Positions 16,663-25,139 of a DNA stretch of 64,000 nt are shown here, one piece after another (position 1 is the stretch's first letter; the number at the start of each line of letters is the position of its first letter). The position numbers and the translations under genes were made by a program. Under the pieces are notes generated by a model. The model was not told the DNA's origin, did not search any database, and saw only the letters and a program-made list of their open reading frames with translations. The stretch comes from Ferruginivarius sediminum (GTDB lineage: Bacteria; Pseudomonadota; Alphaproteobacteria; Kiloniellales; Rhodovibrionaceae). The stretch lies in the NCBI RefSeq assembly GCF_003344765.1, contig NZ_QPMH01000008.1, forward strand, positions 1 through 64,000, read 5' to 3'.

Positions 16663-18090
16663 ATGTTTACTCTTGGCCGCCAGCGTAACCAGCGTTCCGT
16701 CAACATCTGGCCGGGATTCGTCGACGGGCTTGCCAGCCTGCTGCTGGTGGTCGTCTTCGTCCTTATGGTCTTCGTGATCGCGCAGTTCTTCCTGTCCGCC
16801 GCCCTCACCGGCCGCGACGAAGCGCTGGCACAGCTTGAACAGCGCGTGGGCGAGCTGTCCGACTTGTTGAGCCTGGAGCGGGACGCCAACGCGGATCTTC
16901 GCCTGAACGTGGCGCAGCTTTCCAGCGAACTGCAGTCCTCCATCGAGGAGCGCGACAACCTTCAGTCCCGCCTTGCCGCCCTGGCTGACGAGCGTGACAG
17001 CCTGCGCCAGAAGCTGCAGGCGGCGCGCGAGAACGCGAGCGACGAGGCGGCGGAACTGAGGCAAGCCTACGAGACAATCGACGCGGACAAGGAGACCATC
17101 CGCTCGCAGCTCGACCAGCTATCGATCCTGAAAAGCCTGCGGGAAGAGTTGCGCAGCGAGGTTGCCCGCCTGGAAACCCGTCTCGCCGCGGCGCGGAAGC
17201 TGGCGGAGGAACGCAAAGACGAACTGGCGCAGCTTGACGAGCGACTTCAGCAGGCCCGCCAGACCGCCCAGGAACGCCAGCAGCAGGTCGCCACGTTGCA
17301 GGACCAGCTCTACGACCTGGAAACGACGGCGGAAAGCCGACAGGAAACCATCATCAGCCTGCGTAACCAGCTTTCCTCGCAGGAGGATCGCGCGCAGGAC
17401 CTCGAAAGCGAACTCTCCCAGACGTCGTCGAAACTCCGCGCGCAGCAGAAGCTCACCGACGAGCAGGAAGCGAAAATCGACCTGCTGAACCGCCAGCTTG
17501 CCTCGCTGCGCCGACAGGTGGCGAAGTTGAACGCCGCGCTGGAAGCCGCCGAGGCAACCAACGAGGCGCAGCAGGTCAAGATCGCCAACCTGGGTGAGCG
17601 GCTGAACGTCGCGCTGGCCAACAAGGTGCAGGAGCTGGCGCGCTACCGCTCGGAGTTCTTCGGCCGACTGCGACAGCTTCTGGGCGACCGCCGGGACATC
17701 CGCGTCGTCGGCGACCGCTTCGTCTTCCAGTCGGAGGTGCTCTTCGCCAGCGGTTCAGCCAACCTGGGGCCGCAGGGCGAGCGCACGATCCGCCAGCTTG
17801 CCGGCACGCTTAAAGATATCATGGCGGATATCCCGAACGACATCGACTGGATCCTCCGCGTCGATGGGCACACCGACCGGCGGCCCATCGACACCGCGCG
17901 CTTTCCATCAAACTGGGAGCTTTCCACGGCCCGCGCCGTCGAGGTGGTGAAGTTCCTGATCGACGAGAACGTCCCGGCACGGCGTCTGGCGGCAACCGGC
18001 TTCGGCGAGTACCAGCCCCTCGACGGGGGCGAGGACGAGATCGCCTATCGCCGCAACCGCCGTATCGAGTTCAAGTTGACGACGCAGTAG
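16663..18090 (+). CDS. MotB-like protein with very long periplasmic coiled coil and OmpA domain
   Basis: 475 residues. One N-terminal membrane helix (about 22-46) is preceded by WPGFVDGLASLLLVV, where D21 occupies the position of the proton-carrying Asp of MotB, TolR and ExbD. Residues about 50-325 are continuous heptad-rich coiled coil, then an OmpA/MotB peptidoglycan-binding domain (about 345-475: FVFQSEVLFASGSANLGPQG, LRVDGHTDRRPI, NWELSTARAVEVVKFL, GFGEYQPL, YRRNRRIEFKL). Flagellar MotB lacks such a coiled coil, so this is a non-flagellar stator whose wall anchor sits far from the membrane. Substrate or driven partner is unknown. Confidence 0.87.
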   Translation: MFTLGRQRNQRSVNIWPGFVDGLASLLLVVVFVLMVFVIAQFFLSAALTGRDEALAQLEQRVGELSDLLSLERDANADLRLNVAQLSSELQSSIEERDNLQSRLAALADERDSLRQKLQAARENASDEAAELRQAYETIDADKETIRSQLDQLSILKSLREELRSEVARLETRLAAARKLAEERKDELAQLDERLQQARQTAQERQQQVATLQDQLYDLETTAESRQETIISLRNQLSSQEDRAQDLESELSQTSSKLRAQQKLTDEQEAKIDLLNRQLASLRRQVAKLNAALEAAEATNEAQQVKIANLGERLNVALANKVQELARYRSEFFGRLRQLLGDRRDIRVVGDRFVFQSEVLFASGSANLGPQGERTIRQLAGTLKDIMADIPNDIDWILRVDGHTDRRPIDTARFPSNWELSTARAVEVVKFLIDENVPARRLAATGFGEYQPLDGGEDEIAYRRNRRIEFKLTTQ

Positions 18091-18132
18091 CCCGGCGCAA
18101 CGCCCGCTGGCCATTCGGTGTTGCGGATACAA

Positions 18133-18169
18133 AAACGCTTTCCGAAGCAGGGGACATCGGAAAGCGTTT
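18133..18169. terminator. Bidirectional terminator between convergent genes
   Basis: A perfect 13-base stem AAACGCTTTCCGA / TCGGAAAGCGTTT with an 11-base loop, between the MotB-like gene (+) and the cupredoxin gene (-). Read leftwards, the stem runs into TTTTTG, favouring termination of the minus-strand cupredoxin operon. Confidence 0.8.
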
Positions 18170-18229
18170 CCAGTTTAACGGTATTATGCGGTTTCTAAGG
18201 CGGATCGTGCCCGTCTCGCCAGTGACCGC

Positions 18230-18763
18230 TTAACCGTTCCCGGCGACGGGACTGACGGCGCCCTGCGCGACGATATCGCCAACGCTCGGGAAAGCCTGCA
18301 AGGCCGCGGCCGAAACCGCCCGTTCGCCATAACCATCCGTCGCCGCGTCGACATCGACGTTGCCCACCACGATGCGTCCGACCATGCCGGCGCGCTCATG
18401 CGGCTGGCAGAAGAAGTCGTAGACACCCGGCTGGGTCAGCGTCACGGCGAACTCGTCGCCCGGCGACAGGTAGCCTGAATCCCACGGCTTCGCCCCCTTC
18501 GGAATGCGCCGCGCGCGATTCCCGTTGGAGGGATGATAGGCCGTCGCCGTATGCAGGCTGGCCTCGCAGATCCAGCGGACCTTGGAGCCCACCGGAATGT
18601 GCAGGCCAATGGGATCGAAGAACACCCGCGAGCCCAACTCGTCGCTGCGCATCCTGATGTCGGCGACGACGCCGGACGCCGTTGCCCGCAAGTAAGGGGT
18701 CATCGCGGCGGTGGCCAGGGCGGATGCCCCGGCCACCAACGCGAATCGTCGCGTGACGATCAT
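18230..18763 (-). CDS. Exported cupredoxin-domain protein
   Basis: 177 residues with a Tat-like leader (VTRRFALVAGASALATAA). The plastocyanin-like fold is shown by SKVRWICEASLHTATAYHP, AVTLTQPGVYDFFCQPHERAGMVG and VVGNVDVD. Type 1 copper ligands can be placed at H71 or H77, C119, H122 and M127, so it should bind copper and carry electrons in the periplasm. It starts inside the stop codon of the lipoprotein gene (ATGA), linking it to the ECF sigma locus. Partner oxidoreductase is not in the window. Confidence 0.85.
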   Translation of the reverse strand: MIVTRRFALVAGASALATAAMTPYLRATASGVVADIRMRSDELGSRVFFDPIGLHIPVGSKVRWICEASLHTATAYHPSNGNRARRIPKGAKPWDSGYLSPGDEFAVTLTQPGVYDFFCQPHERAGMVGRIVVGNVDVDAATDGYGERAVSAAALQAFPSVGDIVAQGAVSPVAGNG

Positions 18764-19197
18764 TTCAGGCCGGCCGCCTCGTCAGCGGAGACGTGCCACA
18801 GAACGATGTGGTAGTGCGGCTCGTCCACGCCCGGATGCCCGGCGTTGTAGACCATGTCGACGTGGTCGACCGACTGCGGCGCCGCGTCGAGACCGCTGAG
18901 CGCTTCCTGATTGTTCAGCGAGTCGAGCGGAACCATGTAGGTCGTGCTGACCAGCCCGCCCTCGCGGTCGTAGGCCAGGAACGGGCCCGCCGGCAGGGTG
19001 GCCGGATCGACGTAGAGCGTGCCCATGCCCGGAATGAAGTCCGGCAGCGGGGTCAGTTCGCTCACCGCCTGGTAATCGCCGCCCGGAGGCGCCATCGACA
19101 CCTCGGCGCCGTCGCCGCCCGCCTGCACGCCGCTGCAGCCCGCCAGCATCAGGGCGCCGGTCGCCAGCATCGCACTCAATTTGGTTTTCGCGGCCAT
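18760..19197 (-). CDS. Lipoprotein, DUF5602/TTHB210-like
   Basis: 145 residues with a lipoprotein signal ending LMLAGC (lipidated Cys 21). The mature part has FIPGMGTLYVDPATLP, FLAYDREGGLVSTTYMVPLD and a His-rich C-terminus DHVDMVYNAGHPGVDEPHYHIVLWHV. The last segment resembles DUF5602/TTHB210-type proteins, in which histidines around HxH could bind metal; that family link is from memory. Start at 19197 follows a strong GAGGGAGGAAG site. It is co-translated with the cupredoxin and probably under the ECF sigma/anti-sigma pair upstream. Confidence 0.72.
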   Translation of the reverse strand: MAAKTKLSAMLATGALMLAGCSGVQAGGDGAEVSMAPPGGDYQAVSELTPLPDFIPGMGTLYVDPATLPAGPFLAYDREGGLVSTTYMVPLDSLNNQEALSGLDAAPQSVDHVDMVYNAGHPGVDEPHYHIVLWHVSADEAAGLK

Positions 19198-19225
19198 CAC
19201 TTCCTCCCTCGATTGTATCGGATAC

Positions 19226-19243
19226 GGCCGTGCCCACACGGCC
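19226..19243 (-). promoter_or_regulatory. Inverted repeat before the lipoprotein gene
   Basis: GGCCGTG-CCCA-CACGGCC is a perfect seven-base-arm palindrome 29 bases upstream of the lipoprotein ATG, inside the 91-base gap after the anti-sigma gene. It could be an operator or an RNA hairpin; there is no T tract after it in either direction. Confidence 0.35.
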
Positions 19244-19288
19244 TTCAACAACCATTAGGACGGGGGAAGCGGTTTGGATGCAGCGCAG

Positions 19289-19618
19289 CTAGAAAAGAAT
19301 ACTGGCAAGCGCCAGCAAAACGAGAAGGCCGACGGCGACCGCGGCCAGCAGCCGCCATGTACGATCGCCTTTCGCGGCGCCGGCCCCGGACTCGTCAAGC
19401 CGGCCCTCGATGCCGGCCCAGACGGAGGCCGGGGGCTGGCGTGCCGGCAGCACCTCCACGAGCGGGGCCAGACGATTTTCCCAGTCGTCGACCGGGTAGC
19501 AGTACGTGGCATCCTCGACACGCAGCCGCTCGTAACGCTGCCGCGCCGGCCCGCCCAGCGTACCGATGGCATATTCGCCCGCCAGGATCTCGCGCTGTTC
19601 CGGACTAGGACGCTTCAT
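19289..19618 (-). CDS. Anti-sigma factor, RskA-like, single membrane helix
   Basis: 109 residues: an N-terminal cytoplasmic domain with EQREILAGEYAIGTLGGPARQRYERL, the typical start of RskA/ChrR-type anti-sigma domains without a zinc-binding H-x3-C-x2-C motif, and a C-terminal membrane helix (about 88-107, LLAAVAVGLLVLLALASILF). Almost no periplasmic part remains, unlike full RskA, so the signal would have to be sensed by the helix or by partners. It overlaps the sigma gene by 14 bases, standard for cognate pairs. Confidence 0.82.
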   Translation of the reverse strand: MKRPSPEQREILAGEYAIGTLGGPARQRYERLRVEDATYCYPVDDWENRLAPLVEVLPARQPPASVWAGIEGRLDESGAGAAKGDRTWRLLAAVAVGLLVLLALASILF

Positions 19619-20219
19619 CGAGGCATCTCCGCATTCTTCCTAGGCCTCGGCGGATCCAGCTCTTCACCGTTCCTACGGGCCGCTCGACGCGCTGCGCAAT
19701 TCCAGCGTGCGACAAACCTTCATAGAACGCCATTAAGATTACATTGCGTTCGTGTTCACTCAACCTTCCAAGACACAACTCCAGCGCACGGCCGCTTTCC
19801 AGCTCCGACAGCCGGGCCAGCGGGTCGATGGTCTCGCCCTGCTCGTCCAGCAGCGGGTCGCCCTGCGCCGCGGCCTCTCCCGCCCGGGCGCGGCGCTTGA
19901 GGATCTGGATGGCGCGGTTGCGCGTGACGGTGCTCAGCCAGCCAAGCGCATGGCCGCGCTCGGGCCGGAAGGTCCGGGCGCCGCGCCAGGCATCCAGGAA
20001 GCCCTCCTGCAGCGCCTCCTCGGCCAGCGCATGATCGCGCAGCATGCCCAGACACAACGAATACAGGCGCGGCGCCGTCTCGCGATACAACTCGCGAAAC
20101 GCTTCCTTGTCGCCGCCGCCGGCGCGCTTCAGCAGGGCGTTGAGATCGTCCCTGCGGTCGCTGGCGCCCTGGGCGCGGGGCGCGGCGAGCGTCTGTTCGC
20201 ACGCGTTCTGCATGTCCAT
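19605..20219 (-). CDS. ECF-type RNA polymerase sigma factor
   Basis: 204 residues with region 2 (DKEAFRELYRETAPRLYSLCLGML and ALAEEALQEGFLDAWRGARTF) and region 4 (LCLGRLSEHERNVILMAFYEG then GIAQRVERPVGTVKSWIRRG as the helix-turn-helix). This is the pattern of RpoE/SigK-like ECF factors paired with RskA-type anti-sigmas. Start is at 20219 or an ATG six bases later. The downstream genes encode an anti-sigma, a lipoprotein and a cupredoxin, suggesting a response to copper, redox or envelope stress. Confidence 0.93.
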   Translation of the reverse strand: MDMQNACEQTLAAPRAQGASDRRDDLNALLKRAGGGDKEAFRELYRETAPRLYSLCLGMLRDHALAEEALQEGFLDAWRGARTFRPERGHALGWLSTVTRNRAIQILKRRARAGEAAAQGDPLLDEQGETIDPLARLSELESGRALELCLGRLSEHERNVILMAFYEGLSHAGIAQRVERPVGTVKSWIRRGLGRMRRCLDEAS

Positions 20220-20301
20220 TCCTACCGGCGCGACAATGACACAGGCCGCGCACAATCGCCACTATAGTGCGGATCGCGGCCGGATGGCCGGAATTCATAC
20301 G

Positions 20302-22146
20302 TCATTGTGCCGCCATTCGGGATGCCCGCCCATTGGCGTCGCCCAGCGCCTGTGCCTCGTCGAACTGCAGGGCGGCAAGTCGTGCATAGAGACCGCGTTG
20401 CTCCAATAGCTCTTGATGCGTTCCGGTTTCGACGATTCGGCCGCGGTCCATCGTGACGATCCGATCCGCCTTCAGGACCGTGGCCAGACGGTGCGCGATA
20501 ATGATCGTCGTGCGCCCGCGCATCAACTCATCAAGCGCCTGCTGGACCATTTTTTCGCTTTCGGCGTCCAGCGAGGAGGTCGCCTCGTCCAGCAACAGCA
20601 CCGCCGGATCCTTCAGGATCGCCCGCGCAATCGCGATCCGCTGGCGCTGCCCACCCGACAGCCGCACGCCGCGCTCGCCCAGGAAGGTGGCCATGCCCTC
20701 GGGCAGTTCCTCAAGGAACGCCCTGGCGTGGGCCGCCTCCGCCGCGGCGATCACCTCCTCGTCGCTCGCCTCGGGCCGGCCATAGCGAATGTTCTCCCAG
20801 GCGTCGGCGGAGAAGATGACCGGCTCCTGCGGGACCAGGCCGATACGGGCGCGAAGCTCGTGCGGGTCGGCCGCGCGCAGGTCGACGCCGTCGAGGCGGA
20901 GCCGCCCCTCCGCCGGGTCGTAGAAGCGCAGCAGAAGCTGGAACACCGTCGTCTTGCCCGCACCCGAAGGCCCGACCAGCGCCACCTTCTCGCCCGAGGC
21001 CACGTTCAGGTCGAAGCCATTCAGGGCCGCCTGCTCCCGCCGCGAGGGATAATGGAAGACCACGTTCTCGAACGCCACATCGCCGCGTGGCGGTTCCGGC
21101 AGCGGCTCGGGCTTCGCGGGTGCCGCGATCTCCGGCCTGGTGGACAGCAGGTCGATCAGCCTTTCCGTCGCACCGGCCGCGCGCTGCAGGTCGCCCACCA
21201 CTTCCGACAGCGAGCCGACGGAGCCCGCCACCACGACAGCATAGAAGACGAAGGCGGAAAGCTCGCCCGCCGTGATGCGCCCGGCCAGGACATCGTGCCC
21301 GCCCGTCCACAGCACGATGGAGATGGCGCCGAAAACCAGCACGATCACCATCGCCGTCAGCGAGGCCCGCGCCCGCGTGCGGTCGATCGCGACGTCGAAG
21401 GCGCCCTCCACCCGCTCGCGGAAACGCGCCCGGTCGATCGGCTGATGGTTGAACGCCTGAACGGTTCGGATGTTGGACAGCGATTCGTCGATATAGACGC
21501 CGACGTCGGCGACGCGGTCCTGGCTGGCCCGGCTCAGCCGCCGCACCCGCCGGCCGAAGACGATGATCGGCAGCAGCACCAACGGCACGACCAGGAAAAC
21601 AAGGCCGGTCAGCTTCGGCGACGTCACCACCAGCAGCACCGTACCGCCCGCCACCATCAACGCGTTGCGCAGCGCAATGGGGACCGAGGTGCCGACCACC
21701 ACTTGCAACAGCGTGGTGTCGGTCGTCAGCCGCGACAGCACTTCGCCCGTGCGCGTCGTCTCAAAGAAGCCGGGTGATAGCGAGACCACGTGCTCGAACA
21801 CGTCGCGACGGACGTCGGCCACCACCCGCTCGCCAAGCCACGACACCAGGTAGTAGCGCCCGAAGCTGGCCGCCGCCATGATCGCCACCACTGCGAAAAG
21901 CGCGAAGACCGCCTGATCGAGAAGCGCGGCGTTGCCCTTGGCGAAACCCTGGTCGACCAGCGTGCGCAAGCCGAAGCCCAGCGCCAGCACGGTTCCCGCT
22001 GCGACCGTCAGCGCCAACAGCGCGCCCGCCACCTGAAGCTTGTACGGCTTCACGTAGCTCCACAGGTGGCGCAGTCCCTTGATTTCGCGGCTTGCCGGCC
22101 GGTCGATCGGCGCCGATCCCTCGGCCGTCGATTTTTCCCGCATCAT
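20302..22146 (-). CDS. ABC exporter half-transporter, MsbA/lipid-exporter type
   Basis: 614 residues with fused membrane and nucleotide-binding domains. Six membrane helices occupy about residues 25-310; the ATPase domain has Walker A GPSGAGKTT, the signature LSGGQRQRIAIARA, Walker B VLLLDEATSSLD and the switch histidine in IIIAHRLATVL. The sequence FFETTRTGEVLSRLTTDTTLLQ is typical of MsbA/multidrug-type exporters. Substrate is unknown: lipid, drug or peptide are all possible. The start is at 22146 or 22143; the frame remains open upstream without a ribosome site. It lies 82 bases upstream of the ECF sigma gene. Confidence 0.92.
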   Translation of the reverse strand: MMREKSTAEGSAPIDRPASREIKGLRHLWSYVKPYKLQVAGALLALTVAAGTVLALGFGLRTLVDQGFAKGNAALLDQAVFALFAVVAIMAAASFGRYYLVSWLGERVVADVRRDVFEHVVSLSPGFFETTRTGEVLSRLTTDTTLLQVVVGTSVPIALRNALMVAGGTVLLVVTSPKLTGLVFLVVPLVLLPIIVFGRRVRRLSRASQDRVADVGVYIDESLSNIRTVQAFNHQPIDRARFRERVEGAFDVAIDRTRARASLTAMVIVLVFGAISIVLWTGGHDVLAGRITAGELSAFVFYAVVVAGSVGSLSEVVGDLQRAAGATERLIDLLSTRPEIAAPAKPEPLPEPPRGDVAFENVVFHYPSRREQAALNGFDLNVASGEKVALVGPSGAGKTTVFQLLLRFYDPAEGRLRLDGVDLRAADPHELRARIGLVPQEPVIFSADAWENIRYGRPEASDEEVIAAAEAAHARAFLEELPEGMATFLGERGVRLSGGQRQRIAIARAILKDPAVLLLDEATSSLDAESEKMVQQALDELMRGRTTIIIAHRLATVLKADRIVTMDRGRIVETGTHQELLEQRGLYARLAALQFDEAQALGDANGRASRMAAQ

Positions 22147-22241
22147 CGCCCAGTCGCTCCCGGCGCGGCGCGCTTCAGGTTCACCCGTTTCATGCTGGCC
22201 ACACACCTAGCCCAAGCGTGCGGCGCAAACAACCGCCGGCC

Positions 22242-22270
22242 TTGCGTCAGAAGCGCGCGTTGCCTATAAA
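22242..22270 (+). promoter_or_regulatory. Sigma-70-like promoter of rpmE
   Basis: TTGCGT (22242-22247), a 17-base spacer and TATAAA (22265-22270), ending 30 bases before the rpmE ATG. Confidence 0.6.
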
Positions 22271-22300
22271 CCGCGCCAAGCGGAAGGAGCAGAATAGGCC

Positions 22301-22534
22301 ATGAAAAAGGATATCCACCCCGACTACCACGAAATCAACGTCGTGATGACCGACGGCACGGAGTTCAAGACCCGCTCGACCTATGGCCAGGCGGGCGCCT
22401 CCCTGCGTCTGGAGATCGACCCGAAGACGCATTCGGCCTGGACCGGCGTGCACCGGGTCAGCAGCTCCGGCGGCCAGATGGCGAAGTTCAACAAGCGCTT
22501 CGGCAGTCTCGGCAACCTCGGCGGCCAGTCCTAA
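22301..22534 (+). CDS. rpmE: 50S ribosomal protein L31
   Basis: 77 residues starting [19 protein letters not shown], with the bL31 signature-like HSAWTGVHR and FNKRFGSL near the end. It has no cysteines, so this is the zinc-independent (C-minus) form that many bacteria use alone or switch to under zinc limitation. GGAAGGAG upstream is a strong ribosome site. It is a single-gene unit, convergent with the DUF6614 gene. Confidence 0.96.
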   Translation: MKKDIHPDYHEINVVMTDGTEFKTRSTYGQAGASLRLEIDPKTHSAWTGVHRVSSSGGQMAKFNKRFGSLGNLGGQS

Positions 22535-22570
22535 GGGCGACATCCGTACGGGAGGTCGGGTTCGCATACC

Positions 22571-22599
22571 AGGGCATCCGCGGGCATGGCGGATGCCCT
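22571..22599. terminator. Hairpin between convergent rpmE and DUF6614 gene
   Basis: A perfect 11-base stem AGGGCATCCGC / GCGGATGCCCT with a seven-base loop. No clear T tract follows on either strand, so efficiency is uncertain. Confidence 0.6.
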
Positions 22600-22628
22600 G
22601 TTGGACTCGTGCGTCCTGACCGTGCCTT

Positions 22629-22979
22629 TCAGAACCTCTCCTCTCCGTATACCCGCCCGGGGTCCGGGAAATCGCGGTAGAGCGCGAAAAAGACGTGTCC
22701 CACGCGGGAGTTGACCGCGTGGTGCAACCCCTCGACCGGGTCGGCGCGGGTGCTGACCTGCGCGAACGCGCGGTCCATCTGGGCCATGTCCTCGAAATCG
22801 ATGGTGATATGCCATTCCGGCAGGCTTGGGTGGCCAAGGCCCAGCTTGCGCCGCGTCAGGCGATAGCCGGTGATGGCGCCCTCCGCCTTCAGGCCGCCCA
22901 GATAGGCATGCACGGCGTCCGCGAATTCGCTGTCGCGCGCCCCTTCCTTCAACTCGCACCAGATGTGATAGACGTTCAC
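22629..22979 (-). CDS. DUF6614 family protein
   Basis: 116 residues starting MNVYHIWCELKEGARDSEFA, with EWHITIDFEDMAQMDRAF and VFFALYRDFPDPG. The pattern is that of a ferredoxin-like dimeric alpha/beta-barrel domain, assigned in alphaproteobacteria as DUF6614. No enzymatic motif is visible. It is divergent from phaC with about 195 bases between starts. Confidence 0.75.
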   Translation of the reverse strand: MNVYHIWCELKEGARDSEFADAVHAYLGGLKAEGAITGYRLTRRKLGLGHPSLPEWHITIDFEDMAQMDRAFAQVSTRADPVEGLHHAVNSRVGHVFFALYRDFPDPGRVYGEERF

Positions 22980-23174
22980 AGTACGCTTCCCCCTCTTCCA
23001 GCCGCGTCATGATCCCGGCGGCCCAAAGCGGGGTCAAGCCGGCGGGCCGTCCATGAAGTTGCCGTGACAATCGACCGTGCGTCCAGCGCGTTTGCGCAGG
23101 ATCAATGCTGTCATGCTGCGTTGCACATAAATAGAGCCTCACCTGTCGGAGCACCGGCAACGAGGAGGTCAGGC

Positions 23175-25088
23175 ATGGCCGAAGGTTCGCAGACTCCACC
23201 GTCCGACGCCGCGGCGAAAAAGAGCGCGCGCAAGGACGAGACGCACCGCCACAAGACGCGGCCCGCCACGCACCGCCGGCATCACCGGCCGCCGCCCTCC
23301 GCGCGGGCACCGGCGCCGCAGCCCGACCATCGGGACGAGGAAGCGGGCCCGCGCTCGATCATCCCCATGCCGCTGGGCACGGAAACGATCGACCGGCTGG
23401 CTCATGCCAACATGGGGCGGATCACCGCGAACCTTTCGCCCGCCTCCATCGGGCAGGCCTTCGCGGATTGGGCCATGCACCTGGCCAGCTCGCCGGGCAA
23501 GCAGGTGGAACTCGGCGTCAAGGCGCTGCGCAAGGCGACACGCCTTGGCATGTATACGGTCGAGTACGCCGCCAATCCCCGCACCGCGCCCTGCATCGAG
23601 CCGCTGCCCAACGACCACCGCTTCGACGAGGCGTGCTGGTGCCAATGGCCTTTCAACCTGTTCTACCAGGGCTTTCTGCTGAACCAGCAGTGGTGGTGGA
23701 ATGCCACCACGGACGTGCGCGGCGTCTCCGACGCGCATGAGCACCGGGTGCAGTTCGCCACCCGCCAGATGCTGGATACGCTGGCGCCCGCGAACTTCCC
23801 CTGGACGAACCCGCAGGTCATCGAGACGACGCTGCGCGAGGGCGGCAACAACTTCGTCCGCGGCTGGCAGCACTTCCTGGAGGACGTCGAACGCCAAACC
23901 ACCGGCCAGCCGCCCGTCGGCGCGGAGAACTTCCAGCCGGGCCGCGACGTCGCCGTCACAAAGGGTAAGGTCGTCTACCGAAACAAGCTGGTGGAGTTGA
24001 TCCAGTACGAGCCGACGACGGAGACGGTGCATCCCGAGCCAGTGCTGATTATCCCGGCATGGATCATGAAGTACTATATCCTCGATCTCTCGCCGGAGAA
24101 CTCGCTGATCCGCTGGCTTCGCGACCAGGGGCACACGGTGTTCTGCGTCTCCTGGCGCAACCCCGGCGCAGAGGACCGCGATCTGTCGATGGAGGATTAC
24201 CGCCGCAATGGGATCGAGTACGTGCGCGGCGTCGTGCAGGAGATCGTGCCGGAGCGCAATATCCACGCCGTCGGCTATTGCATTGGCGGGACGCTGCTGG
24301 CGATCGAGGCGGCACGCATGGCGCGCGACGAAGACGACGCCTTCGCCAGCCTGACGTTCCTTGCGACGCAGGTGGATTTCGAGGAACCGGGCGAACTACA
24401 GCTTTTCATCGACGAAAGCGAAGTCACCTACCTCGAAGACATCATGTGGTCGCAGGGCTATCTGGATACGAAGCAGATGGCCGGCGCCTTCCAGATGCTG
24501 CGCTCCAACGACCTGATCTGGTCGCGCGTGATCGGCGAGTACATGCTGGGCGAACGCAGCAAGATGTTCGACTTGATGGCGTGGAACGCCGACGCGACCC
24601 GCATGCCCTACCGCATGCACTCGGAATATCTGCGGCACCTCTTCCTGAACAACGACCTTGCGCACGGACGTTACGAAGTGCAGAGCCGGCCGGTGGCGCT
24701 GACCGACATTCGCGTGCCGATCTTCTCCGTCGGCACCGAGAAGGACCACATCGCGCCGTGGCGGTCGGTCTACAAGATCCACCTGCTAAGCGATACCGAC
24801 GTGACCTTCGCACTTACCAGCGGCGGCCACAATGCCGGCATCGTCAGCGAGCCCGGCCATCCGCGCCGCCACTACCGGGTGCAGACGACACGGGCGACCG
24901 ACCCGTACCGTGATCCGGACACCTGGCTGGCGGTGGCGAGCAACCACGAGGGAAGCTGGTGGCCGGAGTGGCAGCGCTGGCTCTCGAAGCATTCCGGGCG
25001 CAAGGTGCAGCCGCCTGGGATGGGCAACGCCAAGGCCGGCTATCCGCCGCTGGCCGATGCGCCCGGCGCCTACATTCATCAGAGGTAG
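23175..25088 (+). CDS. phaC: Class I poly(3-hydroxyalkanoate) synthase
   Basis: Polymerises hydroxyacyl-CoA into storage polyester at the granule surface. 637 residues with a long basic, His/Pro/Arg-rich N-terminal extension (about 1-60), then the conserved PhaC N-domain (FNLFYQGFLLNQQWWW) and the alpha/beta hydrolase core. The lipase-box-like GYCIGG carries C369; D524 (EKDHIAP) and H552 (SGGHNAGIV) complete the triad. No phaE or phaR is adjacent, consistent with a class I enzyme. GAGGAGG precedes the ATG at 23175. It is followed at 51 bases by ubiA. Confidence 0.95.
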   Translation: MAEGSQTPPSDAAAKKSARKDETHRHKTRPATHRRHHRPPPSARAPAPQPDHRDEEAGPRSIIPMPLGTETIDRLAHANMGRITANLSPASIGQAFADWAMHLASSPGKQVELGVKALRKATRLGMYTVEYAANPRTAPCIEPLPNDHRFDEACWCQWPFNLFYQGFLLNQQWWWNATTDVRGVSDAHEHRVQFATRQMLDTLAPANFPWTNPQVIETTLREGGNNFVRGWQHFLEDVERQTTGQPPVGAENFQPGRDVAVTKGKVVYRNKLVELIQYEPTTETVHPEPVLIIPAWIMKYYILDLSPENSLIRWLRDQGHTVFCVSWRNPGAEDRDLSMEDYRRNGIEYVRGVVQEIVPERNIHAVGYCIGGTLLAIEAARMARDEDDAFASLTFLATQVDFEEPGELQLFIDESEVTYLEDIMWSQGYLDTKQMAGAFQMLRSNDLIWSRVIGEYMLGERSKMFDLMAWNADATRMPYRMHSEYLRHLFLNNDLAHGRYEVQSRPVALTDIRVPIFSVGTEKDHIAPWRSVYKIHLLSDTDVTFALTSGGHNAGIVSEPGHPRRHYRVQTTRATDPYRDPDTWLAVASNHEGSWWPEWQRWLSKHSGRKVQPPGMGNAKAGYPPLADAPGAYIHQR

Positions 25089-25139
25089 CAGGCCGGCGGC
25101 ATCTTGAGATCGCGGCCGCGGAGCGGCAGGATCGCGTCC

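Noticed and set aside
14152..18090. Zorya-type antiviral defence system
   Set aside because: The channel and MotB-like pair resemble ZorAB, but no ZorC/ZorD-type helicase or nuclease lies downstream; the next genes are a terminator and a convergent cupredoxin.
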